Positions 1-8,369 of a stretch of 64,000 nucleotides of DNA are shown here, in pieces; positions within the stretch are counted from its first letter, which is position 1; every line of letters starts with the position of its first letter. The translations under genes were made by a program, and so were the position numbers. The notes below the pieces were generated by a model. The model did not search any database and was not told the origin of the DNA. It worked only from the letters and a program-made list of their open reading frames with translations. The stretch is from Flavisolibacter nicotianae (GTDB lineage Bacteria > Bacteroidota > Bacteroidia > Chitinophagales > Chitinophagaceae): NCBI RefSeq assembly GCF_003628535.1, contig NZ_RBCI01000003.1:310001-374000 (forward strand), written 5' to 3'.

Positions 1-213
1 GCTTTTCCCGTCGCTGACCCACTGTGCATTCAAAGGGTGGGTGAGTTGAACATCTTCGGGCTTGACAACATCTCCGTGAACTTCGGTTTGATTCTTCGTC
101 AGTTCCTGCGTGTCCAGGGGATCGTTGTTTGTCGGCGTTTTGCTGACGCATGCAACAAGACCAAAAAAGAAAGAAATCATCAGGGACATTTTCAGGATCG
201 CTGTTTTTTTCAT
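1..213 (-). CDS. c-type cytochrome lipoprotein, partial (cut by left edge)
   Basis: Read on the minus strand from the ATG at 213, this gives 71 residues before the window ends. It opens with a lysine-rich start, a hydrophobic stretch and a lipobox (LVAC, Cys22), so it is a predicted lipoprotein exported to the envelope. The last visible part, VQLTHPLNAQWVSDGKS, matches the segment just before the heme motif of the cytochrome at 670-1164 (VELTHPLDEKMVAAGQN). I therefore infer a paralogous monoheme cytochrome c whose CxxCH lies outside the window. It is divergent from the 670 gene, with about 455 bases between them. The heme motif itself is not visible. Confidence 0.72.
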   Translation of the reverse strand, partial: MKKTAILKMSLMISFFFGLVACVSKTPTNNDPLDTQELTKNQTEVHGDVVKPEDVQLTHPLNAQWVSDGKS

Positions 214-230
214 TTGCAGAGTTTTAATTT

Positions 231-669
231 TTAAAAGAGATAGAGAGGTCTTTTTTCCGATGGTAAAAGTATTTCCGCATCATTTCGTTGGTGGTGAGGT
301 CGGTCATTGCAAAAGATGATAATAGTCAGGTTGAGGTGAGTATTGATAGGGAATTGCTCTCTTAAAAAGAGGAAGACGCCTCTCCAGAAACTCCGGAGAT
401 CACCAGGTCCATAATGGCACATTTTTCGGGAGGGAAAAACAGCGAATCGGGTGTAAAGGAAAACAGTGTACCTTTCTTTTGACCGTTTCGATCATGCGTG
501 CCTGTAAGAAAAAAAGGATGGACAGGTTTTAAAAGAAGAGCCTAATACCAGGCGAAAGTGCCAGCAAACTTGGGTTGTTGCAGTGCAGATAAGTACTGGC
601 AGGCTACTAAAATTGCGTTGATTCAATAGGATATAAACAGTAAGATTTTTTCACCAAAAGATCAATTTT
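231..669. other. gene-free region between two divergent cytochrome genes
   Basis: About 440 bases without a convincing gene. The only open frame (minus strand, 231-422) has unremarkable composition and no recognisable features. The region must hold the promoters of the two divergent cytochrome lipoproteins. I see a weak minus-strand match to the Bacteroidota -7 element (TACTTTTA, around 264-271) but no clear operator palindrome and no terminator. Confidence 0.5.
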
Positions 670-1164
670 ATGATGAAACAGCATTTTTTATCGCTTGCCT
701 CGCTTGCTTGCGCTTTCTCGCTGCTCACAGCCTGTAATTCCGGCTCGGACAAGGGCAATGCAGCCACATCCGACAGCACATCCACTACAACGACGACCAG
801 TACTGGCGAAGCCAGCGGTAGTGATACCAAGGGCATTGGCAAATTCAAAAATGTAGAGCTCACCCATCCGCTGGATGAAAAAATGGTGGCAGCCGGCCAA
901 AATGTGTATAATGTAAAATGCGCCTCCTGTCACAAAACAACAGAAGAAAAACTGGTAGGGCCGGGCTGGAAGGGCGTGACCGACCGCAGAACACCGGAGT
1001 GGATCATGAACTTTGTGACCAATACCGAAGAAATGATCAACAAAGACACGGCTGCGCAAAAAATGCTGGAGCAGTGTCTGGTGCGCATGCCCAACCAAAG
1101 CCTGAACGACCAGGATGCACGTGACGTACTGGAGTTCATGCGCAAAAATGACGGTAAGAACTAA
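670..1164 (+). CDS. monoheme cytochrome c lipoprotein
   Basis: A 164-residue envelope electron carrier. Signal peptide with lipobox LLTAC (Cys22), then a Ser/Thr/Gly-rich linker (about 28-55), then a class I cytochrome c fold with heme-binding CASCH at 84-88 and a probable axial methionine in VRMPNQ (Met140). Proteins of this kind pass electrons to terminal oxidases, nitric oxide or nitrous oxide reductases in the periplasm. The neighbours (NsrR-like regulator, Ric, HemN) favour low-oxygen or nitrogen-oxide respiration, but the redox partner is not visible. The start at 670 gives MKQ... after a leading Met; the next Met at 673 is equally possible. Confidence 0.88.
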   Translation: MMKQHFLSLASLACAFSLLTACNSGSDKGNAATSDSTSTTTTTSTGEASGSDTKGIGKFKNVELTHPLDEKMVAAGQNVYNVKCASCHKTTEEKLVGPGWKGVTDRRTPEWIMNFVTNTEEMINKDTAAQKMLEQCLVRMPNQSLNDQDARDVLEFMRKNDGKN

Positions 1165-1237
1165 AGGCAGATAGATTATCAACTTTTTCTTGCTGTAAGC
1201 TCCATTGGCACCGCTGAAACCGTGGCAGTAATGCTGC

Positions 1238-2488
1238 TCAGTTTTTCAACGGCTGCCATTGCTGGCTTACAGCTTTTTTATGGGCCCAATAGGTCCAGGC
1301 AATGGCGCCGGCTCCTGTAAACAGGCAAATGCTGGCAAGCCATAGCAGCCAGTTGTATATGCCGCTGTTGGTTTTAAACAGGATGCCCAGCCCCTGCAGC
1401 ATCAGCAGCGTTTCGGTAGCGATAATGCCAAAAGAGAAAAGCAAAAAAGGAAAGCGGCGGCTTTTTTGGCCGTTGACGAAATAGCCTTCTTCGAGCAGGT
1501 GGCTGAGGATGAAAAAGGTGACAAACCCAAGAAAAACCAGATGCAAAAACCCGATAATGACCGGCCGGTCACCATATACCGCATGGCCCAAAGAAGGGAT
1601 AAGCGTGCCGACATTCAGGAGCATTTTCAAAAGAAAAGAAAGGGCCGAAAAATACCAGAGTGTACCTGCCAGCGGATACGTAAAAAGCGAGTCTTTTTTC
1701 AATCTTCTGAAGAAGCTTGCGAAATAAAATGTGGCAAACAGGATCAGCAAGGCGCCTGCTGCTGCCAGGCTGTAATCGATCACCCGGCCGTGCCAGAGCA
1801 ACGAAAGAAAAAGTGCCGGCAAAAGCGAAGCACAATAGAACCGGGCAAAGCGTTGTGCCTGTTTGTTCAGCGTAATTCCCTTCCCGTTTAAGAACCGGAA
1901 AAAAAGTGCAAAAACGGCAAGCGTAAAAAAGCCGTTGTACTGGAAGTGCAGGAACGTATAAATGCTGTCACGGTAAAGCGTAGAACCGGTGGCCTTGAAT
2001 AAAAGAATAGACACAAGGCCCAGCGGGCCAATTGCCGAGACCAGCAGTGCAATAACTGCTGCAATGGCCAGTAGCCGAATGGTTTTTTCCTTCACCGTTT
2101 TGATCACATCAGTTAAAAAGACAGGCGCAAATACGTAGGTCACCACTATATAAAGCGATGAAAAAACGATGGCCACGTTGCTGTAGCCCTGGAAGGGAAA
2201 AAATACAGCCATGCCCAGCGAACTGATTTCAATTCCGGCGAGCATCCATTGATAAAAGCGTTTGCCGGAATGCGTTGGCGGCAGCAGGTTGTAAATGAGT
2301 AAAACAAGCATGATCAGTCCGACCCAGCCGCCAAAGGCAAAATGCGAATGTGCACTCAGCATGTTTCGGTAGTCGACAAAGGGAAGCGGAAACAGGATCT
2401 TGCTGCGCAGGATAAAACCAAAAAAAGCAACAAGGAATAGGTTGATGAGACTAAGGCCAATCCAGAGCTGTTTGTTGGGTTTAATCAT
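1238..2488 (-). CDS. polytopic membrane protein, cytochrome oxidase subunit I-like
   Basis: About 416 residues and some 11-12 hydrophobic segments. Near the N terminus it has AHSHFAFGGWVG (His47 and His49 from the ATG at 2488), later LHFQYNGFF and FLHLVFLGFV: repeated His within membrane helices, as in heme-copper oxidase subunit I, NorB and NnrS-type proteins. Bacteroidota proteins with the HSHFAF motif are often annotated as oxidase subunit I, though the full oxidase ligand set is not evident. The open frame extends upstream to a TTG at 2584; I prefer the ATG at 2488, which begins MIKPNKQLW. It is divergent from the Rrf2 gene, suggesting a role in NO or low-oxygen metabolism. Heme binding is inference. 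Confidence 0.6.
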   Translation of the reverse strand: MIKPNKQLWIGLSLINLFLVAFFGFILRSKILFPLPFVDYRNMLSAHSHFAFGGWVGLIMLVLLIYNLLPPTHSGKRFYQWMLAGIEISSLGMAVFFPFQGYSNVAIVFSSLYIVVTYVFAPVFLTDVIKTVKEKTIRLLAIAAVIALLVSAIGPLGLVSILLFKATGSTLYRDSIYTFLHFQYNGFFTLAVFALFFRFLNGKGITLNKQAQRFARFYCASLLPALFLSLLWHGRVIDYSLAAAGALLILFATFYFASFFRRLKKDSLFTYPLAGTLWYFSALSFLLKMLLNVGTLIPSLGHAVYGDRPVIIGFLHLVFLGFVTFFILSHLLEEGYFVNGQKSRRFPFLLFSFGIIATETLLMLQGLGILFKTNSGIYNWLLWLASICLFTGAGAIAWTYWAHKKAVSQQWQPLKN

Positions 2489-2653
2489 CGGAAAAAGAAA
2501 GGTAAGCAATAATAATAATCCCGTGTGTTTGTAACGCTCCGCAAGTTGCCGGTGCACCGCCGGTGAAAAGTTGACGGTTCTCAAAGGGCAACATGAGTAA
2601 AGTCAAAGATTGGCGGCTGTTGCCGGGCGACTTTTATCCACTAAACCGGTGAT

Positions 2654-3100
2654 ATGATTTTTTCCAAATCATTTGGCTATTCATTGCGGGGCATTTTGTT
2701 TGTTGCACTTCGGGCCAGCGAAGGGCCTGTGCAACTGGATGAAATGGCGGAAGCCCTTGGTGTGCCGCGTCATTTCATGGGAAAGATCATGAAACGGCTG
2801 GCGCAAAATGGAATCCTTTCATCGCAAAAAGGACCGACCGGCGGGTTTTTCCTGAATGAGACGACGTTATCCCGCCCGCTTATGGATGTGTACCGGCTTA
2901 CCGACCACCCGGAAGAACTGGAGCAATGCGTCTTAAGCCGCGGGACGTGCAATTCGGAGCATCCCTGTCGCCTGCACGATAAAGTGTTGCCGCTGAAAGC
3001 CCCGTTGAACAAAATTCTTTACCATACAACAGTGGGTGAATTGTTGGATACCGACCAGAACGAACTGCTGCACGGCCTTACCGCTGTGGACAGCGCCTGA
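2654..3100 (+). CDS. Rrf2-family transcriptional regulator, NsrR-like
   Basis: 148 residues. N-terminal winged helix-turn-helix with the Rrf2 wing motif GPTGGFFL (about 60-67). Three cysteines follow at 92, 99 and 105, in the segment QCVLSRGTCNSEHPC, a spacing close to the Fe-S cluster ligands of NsrR. This supports an Fe-S sensor, probably of nitric oxide or redox state. It lies directly upstream of the di-iron repair gene ric, a classical NsrR target, and divergent from the oxidase-like membrane gene, so both are likely targets. The ATG at 2654 gives the conserved MxFSKSFGYSLR opening. An IscR-type role is less likely given the neighbours. Confidence 0.88.
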   Translation: MIFSKSFGYSLRGILFVALRASEGPVQLDEMAEALGVPRHFMGKIMKRLAQNGILSSQKGPTGGFFLNETTLSRPLMDVYRLTDHPEELEQCVLSRGTCNSEHPCRLHDKVLPLKAPLNKILYHTTVGELLDTDQNELLHGLTAVDSA

Positions 3101-3148
3101 ACCAGCGCCTGTGGCTCTCTCGGGCGAGGGCAACCGAAACCCGAAATG

Positions 3149-3178
3149 CAGGTTTGATTCTTCTCAGTTGCAAACCTG
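3149..3178. promoter_or_regulatory. 8-bp inverted repeat upstream of ric
   Basis: CAGGTTTG (3149-3156) and CAAACCTG (3171-3178) are perfect inverted repeats with a 14-base spacer, 48 bases after the Rrf2 stop and 61 before the ric start. It could be an operator for the Rrf2 regulator or for the receiver-CRP protein, or an RNA hairpin. No T tract follows, so a simple terminator is less likely. Confidence 0.4.
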
Positions 3179-3239
3179 ATAAAAATCATATTCCCTCTTC
3201 CGGCCACATTTTTAATTTGTTGTTTATATATAGAATCTT

Positions 3240-3968
3240 ATGCAGGGTGTTAAGACCGTCCGTGATTTCGTGATCGACGATTACCGTACCGCCGACGTGT
3301 TTCGGAAATGGGGCATTAATTATTGCTGTGGCGGAAACTTGCCGCTTGCCGAAGCGTGTTCAGCGCAGCAGATCAACCAGGCCGACCTGGAAAAGGATTT
3401 AAAACAAGCCACGCGAAATGTGCTGCTGTCGAATGGCATTGCTTTTAACGAGTGGCCTGTGCCGTTTTTAACCGACTACATTCTTCATGTTCACCATCAA
3501 TACCTGAAGACGGCCCTGCCGTCGCTGCGGCAGTTGCTGGCTTCATTTGTGCCGGGACATTTAAAAAAATACCCGCACCTGGCCGTTGTGCAGCAAACCT
3601 TTCTCGACCTGGCCGAGGAAATGGAAGAGCATATGAAAGAAGAGGAGGAAAGTATTTTTCCGTACGTCAAGCAAATCAACAGCACCTACCATCAAAAGGA
3701 AAAATACGGCGGTTTGTTTGTGCGGACGATGCGCAAGCCGCTGGGACAAACCATCGAAAAAGAGCATGGCCGCATTGAATCATTGTTACACCAACTGCGG
3801 GCCCAAACCGGCCATTACAGCTTTGGTCCCGAAGCCTGCGCCAACTACCAGGTTATTTACAACAAGCTTAAAGAATTTGATGCTGACCTGGTACAGCACA
3901 AGCATTTGGAAAACAACATTCTTTTTCCCAAAGCGCTGGAGATGGAAAAGTGCCTGCTGCAAGTATAA
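3240..3968 (+). CDS. ric: iron-sulfur cluster repair di-iron protein (Ric/ScdA/YtfE)
   Basis: 242 residues, the normal family length. The N-terminal ScdA_N (DUF542) domain shows YCCGGNLPLAEAC at about 28-40. A hemerythrin-like four-helix domain follows, with His/Glu di-iron ligand segments: LHVHHQY near 81-87, EEHMKEEEESIFPY near 129-142, EKEHGRIE near 179-186 and QHKHLENNILFP near 219-230. The family repairs Fe-S clusters damaged by nitric oxide or oxidants in the cytoplasm. It follows an NsrR-like gene and precedes a sensor kinase by a short gap, so it belongs to a nitrosative-stress regulon. Confidence 0.93.
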   Translation: MQGVKTVRDFVIDDYRTADVFRKWGINYCCGGNLPLAEACSAQQINQADLEKDLKQATRNVLLSNGIAFNEWPVPFLTDYILHVHHQYLKTALPSLRQLLASFVPGHLKKYPHLAVVQQTFLDLAEEMEEHMKEEEESIFPYVKQINSTYHQKEKYGGLFVRTMRKPLGQTIEKEHGRIESLLHQLRAQTGHYSFGPEACANYQVIYNKLKEFDADLVQHKHLENNILFPKALEMEKCLLQV

Positions 3969-4010
3969 TTCTTCTGCCTTAAGTTTGTGGAAAGTGATTC
4001 ATCTGTGACG

Positions 4011-5594
4011 ATGCCCCAACTCTCAAGCCGGCAAGCCAGCGTCTACGCTTTTTTGGTATTTGCCATCACCATCGCACTTGCTTTGTATATGCCGGGCTAC
4101 AGCATTACCCTCAGCGGGTTGCTTATGGTGATCTTTCTTTCCGTGTTTGTACCGGGCCGCGGCGCCACGCTCATTGCAGGTGTGGGCAGCAGCGTTGTGG
4201 TATTGCTTTTCCTGGTCTGGAGCAATTGGATCAGGAAGCTTCCGGCATCGGGAGCCGAGTACTTTTTCCTGTTTATTCTCATTTCTTTCAGCACACTGAT
4301 CGTCCTTTACATCAAGGGCCTGCTGCGAAGCATTCAATTCGATAAATCGCACATGACCTCCCTGTTCGAGAACGCAACCGAAGGAATCATCCTGGCCGAC
4401 CAGACGGCGTCGATCGTGCTGGTGAATCCGTCGGCCTGCCGGATGTTCGGCTACGACCAGGATGAACTGGTCGGGCAAAAAGTAGAGGTGATGCTGCCTA
4501 CCCGTTACCGGGCCGGGCATGTGCAGCTACGCGATGGGTTTTACCAACATCCGCAAAACCGCGAAATGGGTTCGGGTCGCGACCTTTTTGGCCAGCGGAA
4601 GGACGGGTCAAATTTCCCTGTGGAAGTAAGCCTTAGCTCGTACCGCCAGGATAACAAGCAATACGTGATTGCCTTTGTGGTGGATATCACGCACCGCAAG
4701 GAAATTGAGCGCAGTATGCTGGAACAGCAGAAACAACTGGAAAAAGTTACCAATGATATCCGGCGCATGAACGTCGAACTGGAAGGCAAGGTGGAGGAGC
4801 GGACGATCATCCTGAAAGAAGCCCTGCAGCGGCTGGAGCAGTCGCAGGAAGAACTGAGCGAAGCGCTGGATAAGGAAAGGCAGCTCAATGAAATTAAAAG
4901 CCGCTTTGTGTCGATGGCGTCACACGAATTCCGGACGCCACTGAGTTCCGTGCTATCGTCCGCATCGCTCATTGGCAAATACACCACCACCGAACAGCAG
5001 CCGAACCGCGACAAACACGTAAACCGAATCAAGGAAAGCGTCAAGCACCTGAACGACCTGCTCGAAGACTTTTTAAGCCTGGGCAAACTGGACGAAGGAA
5101 AGATCGGTGCCCAGGTGGGCGTTTTTCATTTGTCCGAAACCATCCACGACACCATCGACGAAGTACGGGGGATGATTCGAAAAGGGCAGGAAATTAAATA
5201 CACGCATGATGGCGACGACTGCGTGAACAGCGACAAAAAATTGCTGAAAAATATCCTGATCAACCTGCTAAGCAATGCCCTGAAGTTTTCCGAGGAAAAT
5301 GCCACAGTGGATGTCGAGAGCCGGGTGGATGGCGAGATGGCTACGATCCTCGTGAGAGACAAAGGCATTGGTATTTCGCCGGAAGACCAGGACCATCTTT
5401 TCTCTTCCTTCTTCCGGGGCAAGAACGCACTGAATATCCAGGGGACAGGCCTGGGCCTGCACATTGTGAAGCGCTATACCGAATTAATCGGCGGTACCAT
5501 AAATTTACAGAGTGCGCTGGGCCACGGCACCACCGTTACGATAACAATACCCATTAAAGAAAATGAGCATGACGAAGACAATTCTGGTCATTGA
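4011..5594 (+). CDS. PAS-domain sensor histidine kinase
   Basis: 527 residues from the ATG at 4011 (a GTG at 3987 would add eight). Three N-terminal membrane segments (about 11-30, 33-48, 55-72) plus one at 83-101 are followed by a cytoplasmic PAS domain (115-228), a coiled coil (232-295), HisKA with phosphoacceptor His305 in SHEFRTP, and HATPase_c with N box (Asn422), DKGIG (450-454) and GTGLGLHIV (478-486). The gene overlaps the downstream response regulator by 32 bases, so the two are translationally linked and very likely a cognate pair. Nothing visible identifies a heme- or flavin-type PAS, so the signal is unknown. It follows ric by 42 bases. Confidence 0.9.
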   Translation: MPQLSSRQASVYAFLVFAITIALALYMPGYSITLSGLLMVIFLSVFVPGRGATLIAGVGSSVVVLLFLVWSNWIRKLPASGAEYFFLFILISFSTLIVLYIKGLLRSIQFDKSHMTSLFENATEGIILADQTASIVLVNPSACRMFGYDQDELVGQKVEVMLPTRYRAGHVQLRDGFYQHPQNREMGSGRDLFGQRKDGSNFPVEVSLSSYRQDNKQYVIAFVVDITHRKEIERSMLEQQKQLEKVTNDIRRMNVELEGKVEERTIILKEALQRLEQSQEELSEALDKERQLNEIKSRFVSMASHEFRTPLSSVLSSASLIGKYTTTEQQPNRDKHVNRIKESVKHLNDLLEDFLSLGKLDEGKIGAQVGVFHLSETIHDTIDEVRGMIRKGQEIKYTHDGDDCVNSDKKLLKNILINLLSNALKFSEENATVDVESRVDGEMATILVRDKGIGISPEDQDHLFSSFFRGKNALNIQGTGLGLHIVKRYTELIGGTINLQSALGHGTTVTITIPIKENEHDEDNSGH

Positions 5595-6627
5595 CGACAA
5601 CAACGATCTGCGGGAGAACACCGCGGAAATCCTCGACCTGGCAGGCTATAAAACCCTGACGGCTGAAAACGGAAAACGCGGGGTGGAAGTGGCCACGAGG
5701 GAAAAGCCCGACGTGATCGTTTGTGACATCATGATGCCCGAACTCGATGGATACGGTGTGCTGCACCTGCTGCGCAAAAACCCCGATACGCAAAATATTC
5801 CGTTCATTTTCCTGACGGCAAAAACCGAACGCAGCGATTTTCGAAAGGGCATGGAAATGGGAGCTGATGATTATGTAACCAAACCCTTCGAAGACATCGA
5901 ACTGCTCAACGCCATCGAAGTGCGCCTGAAAAAAGCGGAAGTGCTGAAGCAGAATTATGCATCGTCGCCGCAAGGCCTGACGCAGTTTGTGAAAGACGTA
6001 AAGGACAGCGGGCTGCTCAAGCATCTTTCCGACCAGTATGCCGTGGAAAATTTTCACAAGAAGCAGACGCTTTACCAGGAGGGCAAACGTCCCCGCTTCC
6101 TTTACTACCTCGTGAGCGGAAAAGTAAAAGCATTCAAATCGCACGAAGACGGCAAAGAATACATTACAGACCTGTTTAGCGCCGGCGATTTCATCGGCTA
6201 TACAGCACTGATCGAAGACAAAAACTACGACGACAGCGCCACGATTTTGGAAGATGCCGATATCATGCAAATCCCGCGGGATGAATTTCTCGGAATGATT
6301 TACAGTGACATTAACATAGCGACAAAATTCATTCGGATTGTCACGCAGAACGTCAAGGAAAAGGAAGAACGCCTGCTCAACCTGGCCTACAGCTCGCTTC
6401 GCAAGCGGGTTGCCAAGGCGCTTGTAGACATCCATGAAAAGTTCAACAAAGACGGGCAGAAAAACCTGATCGAATTTTCGCGGGAAGACATTGCGCAATA
6501 TGTGGGCACAGCCACCGAATCGCTGATCCGGACGTTAAGTGATTTCAAAGGCGAAAAACTGATTGATATTAAAAGCGGCAAGATCTCCATAATCAATCTT
6601 GACAAGCTAAAGAACCTGCTTTACTAA
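5563..6627 (+). CDS. hybrid response regulator: receiver + CRP/FNR-type effector
   Basis: 354 residues. Receiver domain 5-125 with acidic pair Asp11/Asp12, phosphoacceptor Asp55 (CDIMMPELDG), Thr85 and Lys107. Cyclic-nucleotide-binding-like beta roll 150-265 (YQEGKRPRFLYYLVSGKVK, then LFSAGDFIGY). CRP-type helix-turn-helix at about 300-345 (FSREDIAQYVGTATESLIRT). Instead of an N-terminal Fe-S cysteine motif as in FNR, the protein carries a receiver, so its input is probably phosphorylation by the overlapping kinase. It likely controls the surrounding respiratory and heme genes. ATG choice: 5563 or 5569, two codons apart. Confidence 0.9.
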   Translation: MSMTKTILVIDDNNDLRENTAEILDLAGYKTLTAENGKRGVEVATREKPDVIVCDIMMPELDGYGVLHLLRKNPDTQNIPFIFLTAKTERSDFRKGMEMGADDYVTKPFEDIELLNAIEVRLKKAEVLKQNYASSPQGLTQFVKDVKDSGLLKHLSDQYAVENFHKKQTLYQEGKRPRFLYYLVSGKVKAFKSHEDGKEYITDLFSAGDFIGYTALIEDKNYDDSATILEDADIMQIPRDEFLGMIYSDINIATKFIRIVTQNVKEKEERLLNLAYSSLRKRVAKALVDIHEKFNKDGQKNLIEFSREDIAQYVGTATESLIRTLSDFKGEKLIDIKSGKISIINLDKLKNLLY

Positions 6628-6641
6628 CTCCCGTTTCATAC

Positions 6642-6715
6642 GCCAAAAGCCAAATGTGAAAACAAAAAAGGTGCATCCTGTTTTTATGTTTGGCTTTTGC
6701 ATTTTGGCCTTTGGC
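6642..6715. repeat. inverted heptad array between the response regulator and hemN
   Basis: Four 7-nt words (GCCAAAA, GCCAAAT, GTGAAAA, CAAAAAA; 6642-6669), an 11-base spacer, then five heptads in the opposite sense (TTTTTAT, GTTTGGC, TTTTGCA, TTTTGGC, CTTTGGC; 6681-6715). The arms form a hairpin whose best segment is an 11-bp perfect match (6644-6654 with 6689-6699). It may end transcription of the two-component operon. The same architecture with other words recurs in the window. Confidence 0.7.
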
Positions 6716-6777
6716 TCACCTGACAAATCTCCCCTTTGGTTCTAACCTGCATCATGTTTTACGCATCGGTGGGATTC

Positions 6778-6785
6778 TACTTTTG
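6778..6785 (+). promoter_or_regulatory. TACTTTTG, -7 element for hemN
   Basis: An exact match to the Bacteroidota -7 consensus TAnnTTTG, ending only four bases before the hemN ATG at 6790. A start of transcription 5-7 bases downstream would give a leaderless or nearly leaderless mRNA. No good -33 TTG is seen at the usual distance. Confidence 0.45.
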
Positions 6786-6789
6786 AACC

Positions 6790-8166
6790 ATGATGCCAAA
6801 TGAAACCGTGAATCCTCTGTTGGTACGGAAATACAATCAGCCACTGCCACGCTACACAAGTTATCCCACTGTTCCCGTCTGGAAGGAGCACCTGGATGTG
6901 GAAACATGGAAGAGTCTTTTTGTGCAAAAATTTGCCGAGCAGAACCACGTCAATGGCATCAGTATTTACATCCATTTACCATTTTGCGAATCGCTGTGTA
7001 CCTACTGCGGTTGCAACAAAAAAATTACCACCAACCATTCGGTGGAAGAAGAATACCTGCAGGCCATTGAGAACGAGTGGAGGCTTTACCGCCAGTTGAT
7101 GAAGCAAACGCCGGTCATTCGCGAAGTGCACCTGGGCGGCGGCACACCCACCTTTTTTTCTCCGCGGAACTTAAAACGCCTGCTGTCCACCATTTTGAAA
7201 AACAGCATTGTCCATCCGCGTCACGAGTTCAGTATCGAAGGACACCCGAACAACACGACCGAAGAACACCTGAAACTGCTGTACAGCCTTGGCTTCCGCC
7301 GTATCAGTTACGGGGTGCAGGACAATGATCCGCGTGTGCAGCGGGTGATTAACCGCATTCAGCCGGTAGAGAATGTCAGGCGGGCTACCGAACAGGCAAG
7401 AGCCATCGGTTTTACATCTGTCAACTATGACCTGATCTACGGCCTACCGCTACAAACACTCGAAAGCATCGAGCAAACCATTAACGAGGTGATCGCCCTG
7501 AAACCGGACCGCATCGCTTTTTACAGCTATGCCCATGTGCCCTGGACAAGCAAGGCGCAACGCCTGTTCGACGAAAACGACCTGCCCGACGCGGAAACAA
7601 AAATCCAGTTGTACTTAAAGGGCAAGGACCTGCTCACCAAAGCCGGGTATGCTGATATTGGCATGGATCATTTTGCCCTCCCGCATGATGAACTCTTTTT
7701 GGCCAGGGCAACCGGTCGCCTCCACCGGAACTTTATGGGCTACACTACGCAGAATACGGGGATGTTGCTGGGGTTGGGCGTTTCCAGCATTTCCGACACC
7801 GGCAATGGCTTTGCGCAAAACGAAAAAACGCTGCACGACTATTACGCCGCGGTGAACAACGGCCGGTTTGCCATCCGGAAGGGTTATGTGCTGAGCGAGG
7901 AAGACATTGCTTTTAAAAAATACATTTTGGATATCAGTTGCAAAGGCGCCACGACCTTCGGAAACAACCACCTGGCTTTGCTGAAAGCGTATACCTTTCC
8001 AAAACTGGATGCCCTTGCGGCTGATGGACTGGTGGAGTGGAACAGCCTTGGAGTACGGTTGACAGAGCAGGGGCACTTTTTCATCAGGGTGGTATGCAGC
8101 GCCTTCGATCTTTACCTGCAAAGAGGAGAACAAAGTGCAAAACCAATTTTTAGCAAAGCCATTTAA
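6790..8166 (+). CDS. hemN: oxygen-independent coproporphyrinogen III dehydrogenase
   Basis: 458 residues, full length for HemN. A radical SAM enzyme that decarboxylates coproporphyrinogen III to protoporphyrinogen IX without oxygen, in the cytoplasm. Visible: the N-terminal KYNQPLPRYTSYPTVP stretch typical of true HemN, the 4Fe-4S motif CESLCTYCGC (Cys66, Cys70, Cys73, plus Cys75 as found in HemN), GGGTPTFF near 117-124, and a C-terminal HemN domain. The placement beside a nitric-oxide/low-oxygen regulatory set fits anaerobic heme supply for respiratory cytochromes. HemW is unlikely because of the N-terminal motif and the fourth cysteine. Confidence 0.95.
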   Translation: MMPNETVNPLLVRKYNQPLPRYTSYPTVPVWKEHLDVETWKSLFVQKFAEQNHVNGISIYIHLPFCESLCTYCGCNKKITTNHSVEEEYLQAIENEWRLYRQLMKQTPVIREVHLGGGTPTFFSPRNLKRLLSTILKNSIVHPRHEFSIEGHPNNTTEEHLKLLYSLGFRRISYGVQDNDPRVQRVINRIQPVENVRRATEQARAIGFTSVNYDLIYGLPLQTLESIEQTINEVIALKPDRIAFYSYAHVPWTSKAQRLFDENDLPDAETKIQLYLKGKDLLTKAGYADIGMDHFALPHDELFLARATGRLHRNFMGYTTQNTGMLLGLGVSSISDTGNGFAQNEKTLHDYYAAVNNGRFAIRKGYVLSEEDIAFKKYILDISCKGATTFGNNHLALLKAYTFPKLDALAADGLVEWNSLGVRLTEQGHFFIRVVCSAFDLYLQRGEQSAKPIFSKAI

Positions 8167-8208
8167 ATTCTATATTCGTAGAACTGTCTGATGATTGCTT
8201 GCCATTAC

Positions 8209-8238
8209 GGCCCTCGTTTCGTGCGGGGGCCTTTTTTT
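8209..8238 (+). terminator. intrinsic terminator after hemN
   Basis: GGCCCTCG and CGGGGGCC form a GC-rich hairpin with a short loop (TTTCGTG region), followed by seven T. It lies 42 bases after the hemN stop. Confidence 0.8.
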
Positions 8239-8369
8239 GGGTTAAGTACAAAAATTCCTTTAGCGAAAGACAGGCTGGGAAAGAGAGGATTTTTTTTGTT
8301 CCTCACTCAACTTAAGCCTTACTTTAACAGGCGCCGACTCAATGCCTGCCACCGTTGTAAATTCGTTTT

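Noticed and set aside
231-422. 63-codon minus-strand frame between the cytochrome genes
   Set aside because: No signal, domain or coding-like composition, and it sits where the divergent promoters should be.
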